DNA of 30,806 bases from DASZZY01 sp036260395. GTDB lineage: Bacteria; Actinomycetota; UBA4738; CALAEC01. This document shows, piece by piece, positions 7,528 to 15,565 of this stretch. The DNA is taken from positions 1 through 30,806 of the forward strand of contig DASZZY010000182.1 of the NCBI GenBank assembly GCA_036260395.1, given 5' to 3'. Numbering within the stretch: position 1 is the first letter of the stretch; every line of letters starts with the position of its first letter. A program made the position numbers and the translations under genes. The notes under the pieces were generated by a model that saw only the letters and a program-made list of their open reading frames with translations, was not told the DNA's origin and did not search any database.

Positions 7528-8877
7528 GTGCCGCTGAGCCAGCCCCGGGACTCGCAGGTCGCGATCGTCGGCGACGGGTTCGGCTCGCTGCTCGTCTACG
7601 CCACCGCGGTGTACCTGGGCTTCCGCCCGGACCAGGTCACGGTCTACGGCACGAACGACCACCCGGTGGCCACGTACCAGCAGTTCGCCTACAACCTCGG
7701 CCAGACCGTGCTCCGCTCGGAGTCGGAGTCGCACTTCCTCCCCGCCGACTGGCCGACGTTCGGGCAGCTCGACGCCTGGTCGAGGCGGAGCCCGGCGGCG
7801 CTGTTCCGGTCGATCGGCCGGAAGTACAACCCCGGGGTCCCCGACGTCCTGGCCGAGGCCACGGTGGTCGCCCGGCGCCTGGGGTGGGACGAGAACCGCT
7901 TCCCCCGGAAGGTGGGCTGGCTCCAGCGGGAGCACTCCGGGGTCCCGCACTTCGTCCTCTACGACGAGGACGCGAACTGGATCGGCCGCGCGAAGCACGT
8001 GATGCTGGCCATCGGCCACGGGCCGCTGTCGTTCCCGCCTGTGCTAGCCAAGGCCCGGGAGGACGCCCGGCTCGCCGACCGGATCGTCCAGGCCTACGAG
8101 CCCAAGACGTACGCGCCGGGCGGCCGGTACGTCGTGGTGGGCGCCGGGATCGCGTCGGTCAACGAGTGGGCCAACATCATCGACACCGGCGGGAAGTGCA
8201 TCTCGCTGTTGCGGAACCCGGCCCCCGACGAGCAAGACCTCAACACGCCGCGGTGCCTGTTCGAGGCGCGGGGGATCGACGTCTTCCAGGGGCTCCCGTT
8301 CGAGCAGCGGATCGCGTTCCTGGGGAAGATCCTCAAGGGGACGACCCCGAAGCGCCGGTCGTGGCTGGAGAAGATCCAGCAGGCCACGTACCAGGGACGC
8401 TTCGAGCAGATCATCGGCGAGATCGACCGCATCGAGCCTGGGCCGGCCGGGCTGCGCGTGCACATCTCGAGCCGGCACGGGCCGGACTACGGCTGGCTGG
8501 ACATCACCGGCGTGATCGCGGGCACCGGCTTCGTGAAGTCCGTCCTCACCGTGCCGCTGCTCCGCCGGCTGATCGAGTTCTACAACCTGCCCGTCGAGAA
8601 CGGCCGCCTGCGGCTCCGGACGAACTGCGGGGTGCCCGGCCTGGACATGCCCCAGTCGCGGCTCGGGATGATGGGGATCTTCGCCAACACCGTGATCCCC
8701 CACGGCGACACGATCGCCGGGCTCAAGTACATCGGGCGGCGGTTCGCCGCGGACTGCGCCCGTGCGGAGGGGATCCGGCCGCCGTCGTTCTTCCGCCGGC
8801 TGGGCCTCCAGGTTGACCTGGCGGCGGAATCGGCGGGGGCGATCCGGCGGGTCCGCCGCGTGGAGCAGCTCGCATGA
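7528..8877 (+). CDS. FAD/NAD(P)-binding oxidoreductase-like protein
   Basis: A 449-residue soluble protein with two dinucleotide-binding motifs. One is at the N-terminus (VAIVGDGFGSLLVYA, residues 11-25), fitting an FAD ADP-binding fold. The second is mid-protein (YVVVGAGIASVNEW, residues 201-214), fitting a NAD(P) or second FAD contact. A conserved late block, GVIAGTGFVKSVLT and GIFANTVIPHGDTIAGLKYIGRRFA, resembles the closing segment of flavin-dependent monooxygenases and reductases, where the flavin is covered. The frame is open up to 7441, but GTG 7528 sits directly before the Rossmann strand and 7 nt after TAGCCT. It is probably co-transcribed with the small membrane protein 14 bp downstream. 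I do not recognise the exact family or substrate; it could also be a regulatory flavoprotein. Confidence 0.72.
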   Translation: MPLSQPRDSQVAIVGDGFGSLLVYATAVYLGFRPDQVTVYGTNDHPVATYQQFAYNLGQTVLRSESESHFLPADWPTFGQLDAWSRRSPAALFRSIGRKYNPGVPDVLAEATVVARRLGWDENRFPRKVGWLQREHSGVPHFVLYDEDANWIGRAKHVMLAIGHGPLSFPPVLAKAREDARLADRIVQAYEPKTYAPGGRYVVVGAGIASVNEWANIIDTGGKCISLLRNPAPDEQDLNTPRCLFEARGIDVFQGLPFEQRIAFLGKILKGTTPKRRSWLEKIQQATYQGRFEQIIGEIDRIEPGPAGLRVHISSRHGPDYGWLDITGVIAGTGFVKSVLTVPLLRRLIEFYNLPVENGRLRLRTNCGVPGLDMPQSRLGMMGIFANTVIPHGDTIAGLKYIGRRFAADCARAEGIRPPSFFRRLGLQVDLAAESAGAIRRVRRVEQLA

Positions 8878-8891
8878 GGAGCGACCGGTAG

Positions 8892-9455
8892 ATGTGCCCG
8901 ACGATCCTTGGCCGGCTCCAGACCCGGGTGGCGATCCTGGTCGGCCCGGCGATCATCGCCCTGATCCTGTCGCTGGTGGACGGGAACCCCGGGTGGATCG
9001 TGACGATCGGGGTCTTCCTGCTGATGGGGGTGGCACTCGACACGCTGCTGTACTCCTGGCTGATCCGCTGGCAGCCCCCATGGCTGACCGGCGTGCTGGC
9101 CGTCGGCGAGTTCGTGCTCCTGTTCGTCCTGCTCCAGGTGCTCCAGCCGGGGATCGGGCCGTGGGCGGCGACCGCGCTGTACTGGTGGAGCTGGGTCCTG
9201 GCCACGGCGACCCGCATCGTGGTCCTGCCGCTCGTGTCGCTGGCGTGGATCGAGAACGGCGGCGAGTTCCGGGCGGTGGGGTGGTCGATCCCGCCGGAGC
9301 TCGAGCCGCTGCCGCTCATCGCGATCCCCGAGCCGGAGCGGCCCGGCGTGCTGGTGCGCGAGTTCTCGACGGTGCGGGAGATCCCCGAGGAGATCCGCGA
9401 CCTCCCGCCGCCCTCCGGCGTGCACCGGGTCCCGGCCGCGCCACCGGGCAGCTGA
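8892..9455 (+). CDS. Small membrane protein, four hydrophobic segments, unknown function
   Basis: A 187-residue protein I do not recognise. Hydrophobic segments lie at about 12-30, 36-54, 65-85 and 93-125, the last long enough to be two short helices. The C-terminal 55 residues are hydrophilic, acidic and proline-rich (PELEPLPLIAIPEPERPG, EIPEEIRDLPPP), probably cytoplasmic. ATG 8892 has AGGAG at 8877-8881 overlapping the end of the preceding gene, with a rather long 10-nt spacing. The 14-bp gap suggests co-transcription with the flavoprotein-like gene, so it may be its membrane partner. It ends 14 bp from the convergent cyclase gene. Good coding appearance and plausible membrane topology; function unknown. 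Confidence 0.7.
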   Translation: MCPTILGRLQTRVAILVGPAIIALILSLVDGNPGWIVTIGVFLLMGVALDTLLYSWLIRWQPPWLTGVLAVGEFVLLFVLLQVLQPGIGPWAATALYWWSWVLATATRIVVLPLVSLAWIENGGEFRAVGWSIPPELEPLPLIAIPEPERPGVLVREFSTVREIPEEIRDLPPPSGVHRVPAAPPGS

Positions 9456-9469
9456 GCCCCGCTCGGCGC

Positions 9470-11623
9470 CTAACCGGCCGGCGGCTCGGCGACCTTCGGG
9501 GCGAGCCGCGCCTCGGCGCCCGCGTCGCCGGCCCGCCTGGCCACCTTCAGCGCGCGGAGCCACATCTCCCTGGCCTCGTCCGGGCTCCCGCTGGCCATGG
9601 CCTTCGACCCGGCCCGGTCGAGGTACTCGAGCGCCCGGGGGAGATCGCGGGCCTCGGTGTAGTGGTGTGCCAGGACCTCGACGTGGTCCTCGAGGGAGTC
9701 GGGGAACACCTCGGCCACCGCCTCGGCGACGCGGCGGTGGAGGTCGCGCCGAGTCCCCTCCGGCAGCGTAGCCAGGGCCGCCTCCTGGAGGAGCCCGTGG
9801 CGGAACGTGTACTCCAGCTCCGGGTACCGGCGGTGCTCGCGGATCATGTCGGCGCGGAGGAGCGTGGCGATCTCGTCGTCGATGTCGGCGGCCGTGACCC
9901 GCTCGAGCAGCCGCTTGAGGAACGTCCTGCCCACCACCGCCGCCACCTGGGCCAGGGCCCGGGCGGGGGCCGGGAGGCGATCGATCCGGGCGACCAGGAG
10001 GCTCTCGAGCGCCGGCGGCAGCAGGTCCTGCTGGGAGAGCGAGAGCGTCCAGGTCCGGCGGCGCTCCAGGACCCCCGATTCGATCAGCCCGTGGAGCAGC
10101 TCCTCGAGGTACAGCGGGTTGCCCTCGGCCCGGTCCACCACGGCATCCTTCGTCCATCCGTCGAGCTCCCCGGCGGCGACCAGCCGCTCCGCCAGGGCCT
10201 CGGCCGCCTCGCGGGAAAGCGGCCCGAGATGGAGCTCGACCAGGCGGTGGGGATGTCCGGCGGTGGCCCGGAGGCGGAACGCCCAGGCCTCGGACTGCGG
10301 GTCGGGCCGGAACGTGGCCACGATCGTCACCGGGGCGCGGTCCGTCACATCTAGCAGGTCCTCGGCGAGCTGGCGGGTGGAGGCGTCGGCCCAATGGAGG
10401 TCCTGGAGGGCCACGACCACCGGACGGGTGGCCGCCAGCGACTCGATCCAGACGCCGAAGGCCGCACGGACGCGGCGGCCGAACTCCTCGGGGGTGAGCG
10501 ACCGGAGGTGGGCCTCGAACTCCGGCTCCGGCCGGAGCGACAGCAGCTGTCCGAGGTACGGCAGGGCCTCCGGCAGCCGGTCGCCGAGCCATGCCCCCAT
10601 CCGGGCCCGGAGCCGGGTGCGGATCCCGACCTCGGCATCGCCCTCGCCGACCCCCAGCCACTCGCGCAGCATCTCGACGAACGGCCAGTAGGGCAGGGCG
10701 CCGCCGTACGACAGGCACCGCCCCTCGAGCCACAGCACGTCGTCGCCCGCCAGGTGCCGCAGCTCCCACAGGAGCCGGGCCTTGCCGAGCCCAACCTCGC
10801 CCACCAGCGTGACGACCTGCCCGCGGCCGGCCTTCAGGTCCTCGAGGGCCGCCGCCAGCCGGCCCATCTCGGCCTCCCGCCCGACCAGCGGCGTGGTCGG
10901 CTCGTCTCGGTCGGTCCGCGGCCCGACCAGCCGCCACGCCGACACCGCGGCCTCCCGCCCCTTCAGCTGGACCTCACCGATCGGCTCGAGGACGAACCGG
11001 TGGGCCAGGAGCTTGGCGGTCTGCTCCCCCGCGGCGATGGTCCCCGGCGCCGTCGCGCCCTGGAGCCGGGCGGCGACGTTCGTCGCGTCGCCGAGCCCGA
11101 CGGCCTGCGGCTTGCCGGCCCCGACGATGCCGGCCGCCACCTGCCCGCTGTTGATTCCCACCCGGACGTTGAAGTCGGTGATCCCCCACGCCCGGTCGAT
11201 GTCCCTGGCGTACTCCTCGACGACCTCGAGGATCCGCAGGGCGGCATGCGCGGCGCGCTCGGGGTCGTCCTCGTGGGCGGCCGGGAGGCCGAAGTACGCG
11301 GCGATGCCGTCGCCCATGTACGCCTGGATCGTCCCGCCGAACTCCTCCACCGCGTGGCTCATGCGGCTGACGCACTCCCCGATGAGGGCCTTGACCTCGT
11401 CGGGCCGGAGCCGCTCCCCGAGGGAGGTGGAACCGACCACGTCGGCGAACAGCGCCGTCAGGGGGCGGAGCTCGGTGGCGAGCTCGCCGGGGCCCTCGGC
11501 CGGCGGCGGGGGCTCGGCGGCGCCCGGCGGCTGGAGCGCGGTGCCGCACGACGGGCAGAAGCGGGCCTCGGCCGGGGGGCGCGCCGAGCAACGCGGGCAG
11601 GGAGCGGGGAAGTCCTGGGCCAC
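9470..11623 (-). CDS. Zinc-ribbon / class III cyclase homology / AAA-like ATPase regulator
   Basis: A 717-residue cytoplasmic regulator. A zinc ribbon (C9-x2-C12, C23-x2-C26) precedes a class III nucleotidyl cyclase domain (about 53-233): metal-binding D61 in LFADVVGST and D105 in MGDGIAAYFG, plus GDATNVAARLQ with D179, N182 and R186. The substrate-selecting Lys position, four residues before D105, is Ala101. An STAND/LuxR-regulator-like ATPase domain follows. Its Walker A is GEVGLGKA (275-282), with Ala where Ser/Thr normally binds Mg, and its Walker B is VVVALQDLHWAD. The C-terminus is helical and TPR-like. Members make cAMP or act as signalling ATPases; here both nucleotide sites carry atypical residues. 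GTG 11623 follows a TATCGT hexamer by 6 nt. It stands alone between convergent and tandem neighbours. Confidence 0.87.
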   Translation of the reverse strand: MAQDFPAPCPRCSARPPAEARFCPSCGTALQPPGAAEPPPPAEGPGELATELRPLTALFADVVGSTSLGERLRPDEVKALIGECVSRMSHAVEEFGGTIQAYMGDGIAAYFGLPAAHEDDPERAAHAALRILEVVEEYARDIDRAWGITDFNVRVGINSGQVAAGIVGAGKPQAVGLGDATNVAARLQGATAPGTIAAGEQTAKLLAHRFVLEPIGEVQLKGREAAVSAWRLVGPRTDRDEPTTPLVGREAEMGRLAAALEDLKAGRGQVVTLVGEVGLGKARLLWELRHLAGDDVLWLEGRCLSYGGALPYWPFVEMLREWLGVGEGDAEVGIRTRLRARMGAWLGDRLPEALPYLGQLLSLRPEPEFEAHLRSLTPEEFGRRVRAAFGVWIESLAATRPVVVALQDLHWADASTRQLAEDLLDVTDRAPVTIVATFRPDPQSEAWAFRLRATAGHPHRLVELHLGPLSREAAEALAERLVAAGELDGWTKDAVVDRAEGNPLYLEELLHGLIESGVLERRRTWTLSLSQQDLLPPALESLLVARIDRLPAPARALAQVAAVVGRTFLKRLLERVTAADIDDEIATLLRADMIREHRRYPELEYTFRHGLLQEAALATLPEGTRRDLHRRVAEAVAEVFPDSLEDHVEVLAHHYTEARDLPRALEYLDRAGSKAMASGSPDEAREMWLRALKVARRAGDAGAEARLAPKVAEPPAG

Positions 11624-11629
11624 GGGCCT

Positions 11630-11635
11630 ACGATA
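11630..11635 (-). promoter_or_regulatory. -10-like hexamer TATCGT
   Basis: On the minus strand TATCGT ends 6 nt before the GTG start of the cyclase gene, predicting a leaderless mRNA. It matches the TAnnnT pattern seen at other genes in this window. Confidence 0.4.
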
Positions 11636-11636
11636 G

Positions 11637-11660
11637 CCGAGGGGAGCGGCGCTCCCCCGG
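11637..11660 (-). terminator. Hairpin after the pyrophosphatase/OB-fold operon
   Basis: GGGGAGC (11641-11647) pairs with GCTCCCC (11651-11657) around a 3-nt loop, and the stem extends by three more pairs if one A is bulged. It lies just past the OB-fold stop and before the cyclase start. There is no T tract, so it could be a U-less terminator or an mRNA-protecting structure. Confidence 0.35.
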
Positions 11661-11669
11661 CGCGACCCG

Positions 11670-12029
11670 TTAGGCGAACTCGAAGTCCGGGTTCACCATC
11701 CGGGGCCCGGCGTGGCGGCGCTCGCCGAGCATCCCCTCGAGGATCACCCTGGTGCCGAGGTGCAGCCCCTCGATGTGGTCGCGCCCGGTCCACTGCGCGG
11801 TGATCTCCCCGGTCCCGTCGGTGACCACCGCCTCGAGCGTCGTGGAGCCGTCCTGCGGACGGATCGTCAGCCGGCGGACCACCCCCGTGATCCGGACGCG
11901 CTCCCGCGTGGGACAGTCGTCGATGCGCCGGGTATCGGCCACCGACCGGGCCCACTCCTGGAGCTCGTCCGAGAGGCGCTCCTCGTCGGTCTGCCCCGCC
12001 CGGTGGAGCAGCCGCCGCAGCCAGCCCAT
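11670..12029 (-). CDS. OB-fold nucleic-acid-binding-type protein
   Basis: A 119-residue cytoplasmic protein. A short basic amphipathic start (MGWLRRLLHRAG) and helical region precede an OB-fold-like beta domain at about 40-112, with the pattern VRITGVVRRLTIRP, LEAVVTDGTGEITAQW and LGTRVILEGMLGE. This order resembles the anti-codon/OB-fold type tRNA- or DNA-binding domains found as small stand-alone proteins in actinobacteria. Its ATG lies 5 nt after the pyrophosphatase stop, so the two are surely co-transcribed and probably translationally coupled; no ribosome site is visible. In other actinobacteria similar genes sit beside ion-transport genes, which fits the location. Ligand (DNA, RNA or none) cannot be told. 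Confidence 0.75.
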   Translation of the reverse strand: MGWLRRLLHRAGQTDEERLSDELQEWARSVADTRRIDDCPTRERVRITGVVRRLTIRPQDGSTTLEAVVTDGTGEITAQWTGRDHIEGLHLGTRVILEGMLGERRHAGPRMVNPDFEFA

Positions 12030-12034
12030 CGTCG

Positions 12035-14302
12035 CTAGGAGGCTTCGGTGGTGACCGCCGCGGCCTCGGGGCTGGGCGGGCGCTCATCGACGAGCTCCTC
12101 GGCCCGCTGCCGCTTCGAGTACCAGATGGCCCCGGCCACCACGACGAGCGTCCCGATCCCCACGACCACCCGCGTGGCGACGTCGTCCGCCACCGCGACG
12201 ACCATCGGCGCGATGAGCAGGGCCACGAGGTTCATGACCTTGATCAGCGGGTTGAGGGCGGGCCCGGCGGTGTCCTTGAACGGGTCGCCGACCGTGTCGC
12301 CGATCACCGTGGCCTTGTGCGGGTCGGAGCCCTTGCCGCCGTACAGGCCCTCCTCGATGAGCTTCTTGGCGTTGTCCCAGGCGCCACCGGCGTTCGAGAG
12401 CATCACGGCGAGCAGCTGCCCGGTCAGGATCGCGCCGGCCAGGTACGCGCCCAGGGCCTCGGCACTGAGCGCGAACCCGACGAAGATCGGGGCCAGCACC
12501 GCCAGGAGCCCCGGGGTCAGCAGCTCGCGGAGCGAGGTCCGCGTACAGATGTCGACGACCCGGCCGTAGTCCGGGGTCTCCGTCCCCTCCATGATCCCGG
12601 GGTGGTCGCGGAACTGGTTCCGGACCTCGACGACGACCCGGGACGCCGCCCGACCCACCGCCCGGATGGCCAGCGCCGAGAACATGAACGCGATCGAGCC
12701 GCCGATGAGCAGGCCCACGAGCACGTCGGGGTGGTTGATCCGGATGTCGAAGGTGCCTCCGATGGCCTCCTCGAACGACCCGAACAGCGACGTCGCGGCG
12801 ATCACCGCCGTGGCGATGGCCATGCCCTTGGTGATGGCCTTCGTCGAGTTCCCCACGGCGTCGAGCCCCTGGAGGATCTCGGCGGGCGGCCCCTCGAACT
12901 CGCCGGACATCTCGGCGATGCCCTGGGCGTTGTCGGCCACCGGGCCGTAGGTGTCCATGGAGACGATCACGCCGACCGTCGTCAGCATCCCCATCCCGGT
13001 CAGCGAGATGAAGTACAGGCGCTCCGCGGTGGTGTTCCCCAGGAGGAACGCCGCCATGATCGTCACCGCGATGACCAGGATCGCGTAGACCGTCGACTCC
13101 AGCCCCGTGGAAAACCCCGACAGGATCGTGGTGGCCGGACCCGTCCTCGACGACTCGGCGATCTCCTGGACCGGCCGCCGCGTCGTCGAGGTGAAGTGCT
13201 CGGTGAGGACCGAGATGACGCCCGCCAGCACCAGTCCGATCACCACCGCCCAGAACACCCGGAGGTCGCCCACGTACAGGTCGGCCACGAAGTACACCGC
13301 CGCGGCCGACAGGACCGCCGAGAAGAAGAACCCCCGGTTGATGGCCCGCATCCCGTGCTCGGTCTCCGACCTCGACCGGACCGCGTAGATGCCGATGATC
13401 GAGGTGATGACGCCGATGGCCCGGACGAAGACCGGGAACATCACGCCGACGATGGCGCCCTCCACCGAGCCCGCGAACGCCGCGGCGCCGAGGATGATCG
13501 ATGCCACCAGGGTCACCTCGTACGACTCGAACAGGTCCGCGGCCATCCCCGCGCAGTCGCCGACGTTGTCGCCGACGTTGTCGGCGATCGTGGCGGCGTT
13601 GCGCGGGTCGTCCTCGGGGATGTTCTTCTCGACCTTGCCGACGAGGTCCGCGCCCACGTCCGCGGCCTTGGTGAAGATCCCCCCGCCGACCCGCATGAAC
13701 ATCGCCAGCAGGGCCCCGCCGAACCCGAACCCGACCAGCACGGACGTGGCGTCCTGTCGGTAGAGCAGCAAGATCACCACGGCGCCCAGCAGCCCGAGCC
13801 CCACCGTGAACATGCCGGCCACGCCGCCGGTCCGGAACGCGATCGTCATGGCCCGCCGCAGGCCGGTCTCCCGCGCCGCGTTGGCCACCCGGACGTTCCC
13901 CCGGACGGCCAGCCACATCCCGGCGAACCCCGTGACCGCGGAGAACCCGGCCCCGAGGATGAACGCGATCGACCGCCCGAACCGGATCGAGAACTCGCTG
14001 TGCGTGGGCGTCGTCTGGGCTGGGAGCACGAAGAACAGGGCGATCGTCAGCACAACGAGGAACAGGAAGACCGTGCGGAACTGGCGGTTCAGGTAGGCGC
14101 GGCTGCCGATCTGGATGGCGGTGGCGATCTCCCGCATCTTCGGCGTGCCCTCCGGCGCGGCCAGCACGCCGCGCATGAGGCCGTACGCCACCACCAGGGC
14201 CAAGAGCGAGATCCCCAGGATCACCAGGAGCGACAGCTCCTCGAACGACCCGAATCGGGCGTTGATCCGGGTGGCGCCCTCCTGGGCGACGAGATAGGGC
14301 AT
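12035..14302 (-). CDS. hppA: Membrane-bound H+-translocating pyrophosphatase, K+-independent type
   Basis: A 755-residue membrane enzyme that couples PPi hydrolysis to proton export. Signature blocks: GADLVGKVE (217-225), DNVGDNVGDCAGMAADLF (241-258), and near the C-terminus SNAGGAWDNAKK and GDTVGDPFKDTAGPALNP, the catalytic Asp/Lys sites. The diagnostic GNSTKAITKG has Lys488 where K+-dependent enzymes carry Ala (GNTTAA). Na+ pumps of this family are K+-dependent, so an H+ pump is inferred. The last 20 residues are a hydrophilic tail. ATG 14302 has GGAGG 9 nt upstream. The frame is open further upstream, but that is antisense-like reading of the antiporter gene. A TATAAT box sits just past the antiporter stop, giving hppA its own promoter; the OB-fold gene follows. 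Confidence 0.96.
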   Translation of the reverse strand: MPYLVAQEGATRINARFGSFEELSLLVILGISLLALVVAYGLMRGVLAAPEGTPKMREIATAIQIGSRAYLNRQFRTVFLFLVVLTIALFFVLPAQTTPTHSEFSIRFGRSIAFILGAGFSAVTGFAGMWLAVRGNVRVANAARETGLRRAMTIAFRTGGVAGMFTVGLGLLGAVVILLLYRQDATSVLVGFGFGGALLAMFMRVGGGIFTKAADVGADLVGKVEKNIPEDDPRNAATIADNVGDNVGDCAGMAADLFESYEVTLVASIILGAAAFAGSVEGAIVGVMFPVFVRAIGVITSIIGIYAVRSRSETEHGMRAINRGFFFSAVLSAAAVYFVADLYVGDLRVFWAVVIGLVLAGVISVLTEHFTSTTRRPVQEIAESSRTGPATTILSGFSTGLESTVYAILVIAVTIMAAFLLGNTTAERLYFISLTGMGMLTTVGVIVSMDTYGPVADNAQGIAEMSGEFEGPPAEILQGLDAVGNSTKAITKGMAIATAVIAATSLFGSFEEAIGGTFDIRINHPDVLVGLLIGGSIAFMFSALAIRAVGRAASRVVVEVRNQFRDHPGIMEGTETPDYGRVVDICTRTSLRELLTPGLLAVLAPIFVGFALSAEALGAYLAGAILTGQLLAVMLSNAGGAWDNAKKLIEEGLYGGKGSDPHKATVIGDTVGDPFKDTAGPALNPLIKVMNLVALLIAPMVVAVADDVATRVVVGIGTLVVVAGAIWYSKRQRAEELVDERPPSPEAAAVTTEAS

Positions 14303-14325
14303 GACGTCGTTCCTCCGGGGTCGGT

Positions 14326-14348
14326 CGGCTTGAAGCCGCAGGATTATA
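14326..14348 (-). promoter_or_regulatory. hppA promoter: TATAAT box and dyad at the start site
   Basis: The minus strand carries a perfect TATAAT at 14348-14343, two bases upstream of which the preceding antiporter gene ends. The expected transcription start falls around 14336, inside the inverted repeat CGGCT-TGA-AGCCG (14326-14338), which could be an operator or a small 5' hairpin. The leader would be about 34 nt and carries the GGAGG site. No -35 consensus is visible. Confidence 0.55.
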
Positions 14349-14349
14349 C

Positions 14350-15555
14350 CTACCCCTCGGCGGCCTCCTCCTTCCGCTCCTCGGCGCGGCGCCGCTCCCT
14401 CTCGCGCCGGACGAGGGGACCGAGGACGGGGGGCGTGACCAGCGTGGTCACGACCGTCATCACCACCACGACCCCGAACAGCTCCGCGGAGATCACCCCC
14501 AGCCCCAGCCCCAGCGAGGCCACGATGAGCCCGACTTCTCCACGGGGCACCATCCCGACCCCGACCGTGAGGCGTCCCAGGCGGCCCATCTTGACCGCCC
14601 CGGCGTAGCCCCCAGCCACCTTGGTGACGATCGCCGCCACGGTGATCACCGAGGCCAGCCCCAGGATCGTGGGGTCCGCGAACACCGTCGGGTCCAGGCG
14701 GCTGCCGGTGAACGCGAAGAAGAACGGAACCAGCAGCTCGTAGACCGGCTCGATCTGCTCGGCGACCTCGCGCCGGCTGAACTCGAAGATCATGCCGGCC
14801 AGGAAGGCCCCGATGATCGAGGCCAACCCGATGGTGCCCGACAGGGCCGCCAGGCCGAGCGTCAGCAGCACGGCGAACACGAACGGCGACCGCGGCACCA
14901 GCGGCGTGTGGGCCAACGCCGAGAGTTTCCGGACCGCCCGGGGCCCGAAGACCACCACGATGACCAGGAACACCGCGATGACCAGGGACGAGACGACGAT
15001 GCCCGCGGTGGTGAGGGTCCCCGCCGCCAAGCCGCCGACCAGGGCGAGCACCATGATCGCCAGGATGTCGTCGACGACCGCGGCCCCGAGGATCACCCGG
15101 GCCACGTCCGTCCGGACCGCACCGAGGTCCCGCAGGACCCGGGCGGTGATCCCCACGCTGGTGGCCACCAGGGCGGCCGCCACGAAGAGCGACTCCTCGG
15201 CGGCGTGGTCGAGGCCCAGCATGATCCCCACCCCCGCGGCGAACGGCAGCGCCACGCCGAGGGACCCCACCAGCAGCGCCTGCCCGCCGACGCGGCGGAG
15301 GTCGCGGACGCTCGTCTCGAGGCCCACCGTGAACAGGAGGATGATCACGCCGAGCTCGGCGATGACCTCGAGGACCGCCTCGCTCTCCTCGCCCACCCAC
15401 CCGAGCAGGTGCGGCCCGACGAGGATCCCGGCCAGCAGCTCCCCCACGACCTCGGGCTGGCCGACGTGATCGAAGAGCTCTCCCAGGAACTTGGCCGCGG
15501 CGAACAGGATGAAGAGGTCCACCAGGATGACCTGGAGGGGGACCTCCTCCGTCAT
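14350..15555 (-). CDS. CPA2 (KefB/NapA-like) cation/proton antiporter
   Basis: A 401-residue integral membrane antiporter without a soluble nucleotide-binding tail. Family blocks: VGQPEVVGELLAGILVGP (31-48), LLFTVGLETSVRDL, ATSVGITARVL, the ion-binding VVDD pair D162-D163, ITVAAIVTKVAGG with the conserved Lys, and MVPRGEVGLIVASLGL. It should exchange Na+ or K+ for protons at the cytoplasmic membrane. The C-terminal 25 residues are highly charged and Glu/Arg rich. ATG 15555 lies 10 nt after the CBS-protein stop, so both are one operon, and the CBS protein is a good candidate for its nucleotide-sensing regulator. Together with the two paralogues near 3357-7442 this is the third CPA2 protein within 13 kb. 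Identity is firm; ion specificity is not. Confidence 0.93.
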   Translation of the reverse strand: MTEEVPLQVILVDLFILFAAAKFLGELFDHVGQPEVVGELLAGILVGPHLLGWVGEESEAVLEVIAELGVIILLFTVGLETSVRDLRRVGGQALLVGSLGVALPFAAGVGIMLGLDHAAEESLFVAAALVATSVGITARVLRDLGAVRTDVARVILGAAVVDDILAIMVLALVGGLAAGTLTTAGIVVSSLVIAVFLVIVVVFGPRAVRKLSALAHTPLVPRSPFVFAVLLTLGLAALSGTIGLASIIGAFLAGMIFEFSRREVAEQIEPVYELLVPFFFAFTGSRLDPTVFADPTILGLASVITVAAIVTKVAGGYAGAVKMGRLGRLTVGVGMVPRGEVGLIVASLGLGLGVISAELFGVVVVMTVVTTLVTPPVLGPLVRRERERRRAEERKEEAAEG

Positions 15556-15565
15556 GCAGGGCCGG

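Noticed and set aside
8874..8891. Tiny ATG frame overlapping the flavoprotein stop (ATGA)
   Set aside because: It ends after five codons; it probably only holds the ribosome site of the next gene.
12317..14608. A 763-codon plus-strand frame opposite hppA
   Set aside because: Low-complexity Arg/Asp/His composition without hydrophobic cores; it is the shadow of hppA.
12035..15400. Apparent 1121-residue fusion of an N-terminal extension with the pyrophosphatase
   Set aside because: The extra 366 residues are the antiporter gene read in the wrong frame. ATG 14302 with GGAGG and a TATAAT box mark the true start.
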